From Promethearchaeia archaeon (GTDB taxonomy: Archaea > Asgardarchaeota > Lokiarchaeia > Sigyniarchaeales > SOKP01), in NCBI GenBank assembly GCA_029856375.1, contig JAHQWX010000053.1, positions 1 through 8,933 of the forward strand: a stretch of DNA of 8,933 nt, written 5' to 3'. The notes under the pieces were generated by a model, which was not told the DNA's origin, made no database searches, and saw nothing but the letters and a program-made list of their open reading frames with translations. Positions within the stretch are counted from its first letter, which is position 1; each line of letters begins with the position of its first letter. The position numbers and the translations under genes were made by a program. This document shows, in pieces, positions 4,324 through 8,933 of this stretch.

Positions 4324-7300
4324 ATGGTTAAGAAAAAAAAATTTCAAACGAAAAAAACCATTTCTGTGGTTTTAATCAGTATCATTTTGTTTTCTCATAT
4401 AACTCCGCTATTTAACGACTATTTAGCAGAATTATCTAGTAATGATGATAATACCGACCAGCTTAGGGATCCCTTTTACGATCCGTCTCTATCAAATTTC
4501 CTGTATGAAGATGGCGTAAACGAGGCCATATATCATTTCAACGCTAAGGAGGAGTGTTATATTTTGGCAGAAGTTAATGGTACTGATTTCACGAGTTTTG
4601 AGCTTGACAATGAAGTTTATCAAGTAAGCTATGGCATCAATATTATCGCTAAAGATTTTGGTAATAATTATACATCTCATAATATTACGATACAGCAGGA
4701 AGATGTAGATAATAAGAATTTCAAGTGGTTAGCAGTTGAACCGTTGTTTATTAGACAAGATAATATTACAGTTAATTTATCGGAAGAATACGAAACCAGT
4801 TTCAATGCCGGAGGGCCGATTTCAATTTTGATGCAACCCAACTTTAGTTATAACTATCTATATTTAGAAATTTTGGAGTTGGGTTCTGAAAGCATCGTCT
4901 TAAAAAATGTATTTGATCCAAACGATGGGTATCCAGAAATTGATAGTCGAGATTATAGTTCTTTCATTGAAGGCGGACAATATATCAGTTTTGATCTCAA
5001 TCTAAAACCTGGAACGCACATAATGAAGGTATCTGGTAATGGATCAATTGACTATAAGATCCTCGTTGATTCAGATTGGGACAACGACTTAATTAGAGAT
5101 GTAGAAGAAATTCAAAAATCGCATTTACATTATTTAGATCCCACAGTACCCAATATCTGGGGTTATTTTGAGAAAGCAGATAGCATATTGATTGGATATT
5201 CTGAAGGTCTTGCCGAGGGTCATTATTCTTTTTACATACCCGAATCAAGTGAGGAAACTCACTATTTATACATCGACATGTTTGAGGGATATTTTTCTGA
5301 CATTATAATCGATGGAGATGATTTAACTCTTAAAAACATGAATTTTTCTTTAGGTCTTCACGAATCAAACGGGTGCTCTCAATTTTATGGGCAGGTAGAT
5401 GCTGGTTGGCATGAAATATTTTACCAATACGATAGTAACAAATCGGCTGTAATATTTTTTAGGATCAATTCAGAGACAATAATAACATTAGATTATTCAA
5501 GCACTTTGGATACTGATGGAGATGGTTTAAAAAACCACGAGGAATATAAGAGTGGATCAGAACCCTATAATATCGATACGGATGCCGATGGGCGACCAGA
5601 TGTATACGATGCGTCTCCCTTGTCTTCTCTAATGTTGGATAACGATAAAATGGCTCAAGTTGTAATTCCGCACGATCAAACCAAGAACACCTTAATTAAT
5701 ATTGTCGTGAAAAAACCATCATTCGATTATTCCACCTACTCGACTCCAAGACTATGGAACGGTAATTTAAATGTCTCGATTTATTTTGTAATGAGGTTAT
5801 TTGGAAACGAGAGCATCACGCGAACCGAGCTAGTGGATTTTTGGAAATACGATCCCTCAAATGTAGAGACATATTCGCTTGTAGACAATTACCCCTGCAC
5901 CGGTGTTGGCGATGCCATTCCAGATGAAAACGATCCAAATGCAGAATTCATGTTCATTTTAGCAAAACCTAGCTTGGAAACATTTGAGTTTAACCTTAAA
6001 TATCCCGTGGGACACCCTGCGAAGGCAGATGGGGATGGAGCAATTGACCTTCGGTTTGATTTCATATGGTTAGTTACATATTATAATGAAAGCTCTGTAG
6101 ATACAAAGATCATTCACTATTACGACATAGAAGAAGACATCATCATTCAATCAATAGTATCTCGCGAAATTGATGAAGTGAGCTACATTTTGGGCTCACC
6201 TGACTCGATGATCGAGAATCAGGTCCTCTGGAATCTTGCCCAAAATCCTGAGCTAGAGATTTCTGGAGTGTATGATCCTTACGCTGAAGAAGATATTGTA
6301 GGAATTGGTACCATCGATTATTTAAATTTGACCGATCAATTAATTAATGATCGAGAAACGACTCCAATTCTTACTGATGGAGAGTTTGTCGGGGAAACTG
6401 CTTCCGCAATAATAAGACCAGATGGAGACATTGTAAATGATTTTTGGAGTCCCTCACAACTTTATTCTAGAATTAATGACGAAATACTATCACCTAGCGC
6501 GGGGGATGGCAATTACATTATAGGACCCAATAATTATATTGAAGATCTTACTTATTGCGAATTGGATTTAAGCACTTTTAAAATGGGGAGCGGAAAGCGC
6601 GTGAATAATATAAAGGTCTGGGTAAGAGGTAAAGCCACCACGGAGTCCATACTTAAAATTGACTTTAAAACAACTTCAGGAGGTTCTTCTACAACAACTC
6701 TTGGATTGGTTGGTACTAGTTTTTCATGGGAATCTGCAGAGTGGAGTGGAAATTGGGAAAATGGAAAGTTTATTGGATTATGTTTATCGCAAGAAAACCT
6801 TGACTCATTTACTATTGGACTTACTCCGGCTAATATGTATTATCCGGCAGGAGAAGTTCATATTGATGCAATTTATGTAGAAGTTTCTTACCAGACCTAT
6901 AATGAAACCCTATTAGAGAACGAAGTATTATATGTAGCAGGTCTTCAGAGCAATTACGACGTGCTCAACAAGATCAACCTCAAGGAAAACATTCCAAATC
7001 CTAGTTTTGCAGTGAATTATTCAGGAAATTATCAGGTTTATTTTAGTTTCAATTCGATAAACAACGATCTCTCCCTAATCACGAGAACAATAGAGGATGT
7101 TAATATTTTAAACCAACAAAACTCGATTTGTTATATAATCACTTGGCAGGATTTTTCCGATGAGGAGATTATTAACCACGAACAAAGAGCTGACATTAAA
7201 GGGCTTCCCATTCGTGTTAAAGTGACAGAGTTTGACATTGCAGCAGTTTTGGAAGTCACCAGAGCTCATGGAAGCGCAATTCCACTAGATAAAATTCCTT

Positions 7301-8933
7301 CATCATTATACGAGGAGCTGCACGACAAGATCCTTCTCGAAAATCGAACTTACATAGAGCGATACGACGATGAATTCACGGTTCCTACTATACAATTTCA
7401 AAGAGATTGCGATATTGTTAAGGGAATTATCGATTATCGACTTGACGATGTGATACTTGCAGATCTATTTTTTACCGAAGATCGCCAATTAAACATTGAC
7501 TTGGCTTCAGAATACTTCGATTTCGGTAGAAAATTCTTGAAATCAATAGATTCCTTGGAAATGAAAGGTCTAAAAAGTTACATAGAACTTTGGTTAACAA
7601 ATTTTCAAAAAATTGATGACAAATTTGAAGGTATAAGAATGAGTTATCATTATAGAACTCGAAATTCTCCTAAAAATCCCTCACTTCTTGAATATACTGA
7701 CGATCTCATCGGTTATATTAATGAATTGGGCGCTGACGATCTAACAGCCATATTGAAAATCTCTGATTGGATGCGAGCCTGGAGAATTTATACGGAGCGG
7801 GAATTTGTCGATTACACGGATGGTGGAAAAAAATTATGGGCAGAACTCCGTTGGAAACTTGTACAATTCGAAAATGAAAAACTCACAATATGGTTGAAAG
7901 TGCAAATTCGGGCACTTCAAATTGGAAAGATTTTTGCTGCGGGATTAGCCATTTGGAATATTCTTTTATATGCAGATGATTTATTTAATTTAAATCAAGA
8001 ATTACTTGCAGGTAAATTCATAAACAGTTCAGGTACATTTTGGTTAAGATTGTTTATTGGGGTTGGTGGCGCTATGTGTTCAGCATTATCTATCATTCCC
8101 TTGACAAGATTGAGTAGTTTGAATCCCTCTGGGAATCTTGGAACTTTTCTATTCTGGTTTGGACAATTATTAAGATTTTATGGTATGTGGGTCGATATTC
8201 TTTACGCGATGAGCATATATGACGAGAATCCCGAATTAGCTGTCCATATAGCTGCAACAGCAATAGCGACAACATCAATTGTTATTGGAGTTGATGTAAT
8301 ATTACTCCTTGCTCTTGGATCTTCTTGGAAAACCGTAGGTATTTCTTTAATAGTTGGTGTGTTTATTTTTTTAATATCATTAATTCCACCTGCTAGCGCA
8401 TCATTTACAGTAATAGAACACTACCCCAATACATACTTTACAATTCCCACGGACGACATTAAAAGACATGGTAGCCTCGAAGTAGGAGATACAATAGGTC
8501 TTACTGTATCTTTTTTAAATACCGGATCTTTTTCACTTAAAATGAGGGGAAGATTTAGGTTGGAAGATGGCGAAGGAGACTGGTATGGAGACTGGAGTGG
8601 AGAGCAAGGAAATTGGGACGACGAAATGGATTACAGTCCAAATGGAAATAGATATTATGTTAATACATATAATATAGGTCAGGAGTGGACATATTATAAT
8701 TTTGAAAGATCTATCCCACATCCCACCATAAATTTATGTTCTGCTCTTGAAATCGGTGCTGATAGAATAGGATTTCGTCTCGAGGGTCTATTTGGATATG
8801 GGACGGAATATAGAGATAGGATATATGGTTTTACAAATACGATTACTCCTTTTGAGATGATGGTCTTAGAAAACACTATTACAAGTTTCTTCAGCAATAC
8901 AGAGATATTACCCGTATCGCATTCATTATCGCG
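4324..8933 (+). CDS. Giant membrane-anchored surface protein with calcium-binding repeats (3' end cut by window edge)
   Basis: The frame stays open for 1536 codons from ATG 4324 and runs off the right edge. A Lys-rich N-terminus and hydrophobic segment (residues 12-30) form a signal peptide or anchor, so most of the chain should be outside the cell; many N-x-S/T sequons fit glycosylation. Residues about 178-262 and 313-410 look like two copies of a beta domain, each ending in an Asp-rich calcium motif (D249-SDWDND-LIRDVEE and D396-TDGDG-LKNHEEY). The second continues into a thrombospondin-type-3-like DTDADGRPD (to about 433). Another DGDG site is at 569-572. Residues about 740-858 resemble a lectin-like beta sandwich (inference). 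Residues about 1020-1195 are largely helical. Hydrophobic segments lie near 1202-1222, 1239-1260, 1272-1296, 1305-1331 and 1340-1358. After them comes a beta-rich stretch with VGDTIGLTVSFLNTG, reminiscent of cell-adhesion-type domains. Function is unknown; adhesion or cell-surface architecture is a guess. Confidence 0.85.
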   Translation, partial: MVKKKKFQTKKTISVVLISIILFSHITPLFNDYLAELSSNDDNTDQLRDPFYDPSLSNFLYEDGVNEAIYHFNAKEECYILAEVNGTDFTSFELDNEVYQVSYGINIIAKDFGNNYTSHNITIQQEDVDNKNFKWLAVEPLFIRQDNITVNLSEEYETSFNAGGPISILMQPNFSYNYLYLEILELGSESIVLKNVFDPNDGYPEIDSRDYSSFIEGGQYISFDLNLKPGTHIMKVSGNGSIDYKILVDSDWDNDLIRDVEEIQKSHLHYLDPTVPNIWGYFEKADSILIGYSEGLAEGHYSFYIPESSEETHYLYIDMFEGYFSDIIIDGDDLTLKNMNFSLGLHESNGCSQFYGQVDAGWHEIFYQYDSNKSAVIFFRINSETIITLDYSSTLDTDGDGLKNHEEYKSGSEPYNIDTDADGRPDVYDASPLSSLMLDNDKMAQVVIPHDQTKNTLINIVVKKPSFDYSTYSTPRLWNGNLNVSIYFVMRLFGNESITRTELVDFWKYDPSNVETYSLVDNYPCTGVGDAIPDENDPNAEFMFILAKPSLETFEFNLKYPVGHPAKADGDGAIDLRFDFIWLVTYYNESSVDTKIIHYYDIEEDIIIQSIVSREIDEVSYILGSPDSMIENQVLWNLAQNPELEISGVYDPYAEEDIVGIGTIDYLNLTDQLINDRETTPILTDGEFVGETASAIIRPDGDIVNDFWSPSQLYSRINDEILSPSAGDGNYIIGPNNYIEDLTYCELDLSTFKMGSGKRVNNIKVWVRGKATTESILKIDFKTTSGGSSTTTLGLVGTSFSWESAEWSGNWENGKFIGLCLSQENLDSFTIGLTPANMYYPAGEVHIDAIYVEVSYQTYNETLLENEVLYVAGLQSNYDVLNKINLKENIPNPSFAVNYSGNYQVYFSFNSINNDLSLITRTIEDVNILNQQNSICYIITWQDFSDEEIINHEQRADIKGLPIRVKVTEFDIAAVLEVTRAHGSAIPLDKIPSSLYEELHDKILLENRTYIERYDDEFTVPTIQFQRDCDIVKGIIDYRLDDVILADLFFTEDRQLNIDLASEYFDFGRKFLKSIDSLEMKGLKSYIELWLTNFQKIDDKFEGIRMSYHYRTRNSPKNPSLLEYTDDLIGYINELGADDLTAILKISDWMRAWRIYTEREFVDYTDGGKKLWAELRWKLVQFENEKLTIWLKVQIRALQIGKIFAAGLAIWNILLYADDLFNLNQELLAGKFINSSGTFWLRLFIGVGGAMCSALSIIPLTRLSSLNPSGNLGTFLFWFGQLLRFYGMWVDILYAMSIYDENPELAVHIAATAIATTSIVIGVDVILLLALGSSWKTVGISLIVGVFIFLISLIPPASASFTVIEHYPNTYFTIPTDDIKRHGSLEVGDTIGLTVSFLNTGSFSLKMRGRFRLEDGEGDWYGDWSGEQGNWDDEMDYSPNGNRYYVNTYNIGQEWTYYNFERSIPHPTINLCSALEIGADRIGFRLEGLFGYGTEYRDRIYGFTNTITPFEMMVLENTITSFFSNTEILPVSHSLS

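Noticed and set aside
4492..4680. Minus-strand 62-codon frame
   Set aside because: It is antisense to the large surface-protein frame, which is continuous and coherent through this stretch.
6659..6880. Plus-strand 73-codon frame, Leu/Gln-rich
   Set aside because: It is an out-of-phase frame inside the large gene; the main frame reads as a coherent beta domain here.
8093..8897. Three minus-strand frames of 61-67 codons
   Set aside because: All are opposite the membrane and C-terminal parts of the large gene and have no supporting start signals.

Overview
The window comes from an AT-rich archaeon. The evidence is the set of informational genes (ribosomal protein S8e and SRP19, which archaea share with eukaryotes but not bacteria, next to the [NiFe]-hydrogenase maturation protein HypA), a tRNA with an archaeal-style intron and no encoded CCA, and TATA-like boxes about 25-30 bases upstream of several starts. 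The low G+C, the Lys/Asn/Ile-rich proteins and the very large calcium-motif surface protein would fit an Asgard (Lokiarchaeia-like) lineage. That placement is inference; the sequence does not prove it.

Region 1 (1-2651) is an accessory-looking, very AT-rich stretch. It holds a left-truncated minus-strand gene with an RN-x4-H motif (HEPN-like), a divergent plus-strand gene with a zinc ribbon followed by two HNH nuclease domains, an intron-bearing tRNA-Pro(GGG) on the minus strand, and a second, unrelated minus-strand gene ending in a clear HEPN-type RHAIAH motif. Two possible HEPN ribonucleases flanking a double HNH nuclease beside a tRNA gene is the best candidate for an undescribed defence or RNA-processing cassette. 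A functional link between these genes is not shown.

Region 2 (2652-3893) is a compact housekeeping block: SRP19 and HypA overlap on the plus strand, and S8e converges on them with a 9-base gap. HypA shows a striking start-site conflict. The conserved Met-His-Glu start is encoded as ATA-CAC-GAA behind a good Shine-Dalgarno sequence, while the only ATG lies eight codons upstream and overlaps the SRP19 stop. S8e starts at TTG, and an in-frame stop five codons upstream fixes that start closely.

Region 3 (3894-4323) is a 430-base divergent intergenic region. It contains a perfect 10-base-arm inverted repeat running into three exact-period 29-base direct repeats plus a fourth partial copy.

Region 4 (4324-8933) is one uninterrupted reading frame of at least 1536 codons running off the right edge. 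It encodes a secreted or membrane-anchored protein with duplicated beta-domain plus calcium-binding modules, a lectin-like beta region, a long helical part, a bundle of four or five membrane segments near residues 1200-1358, and a further beta-rich domain.
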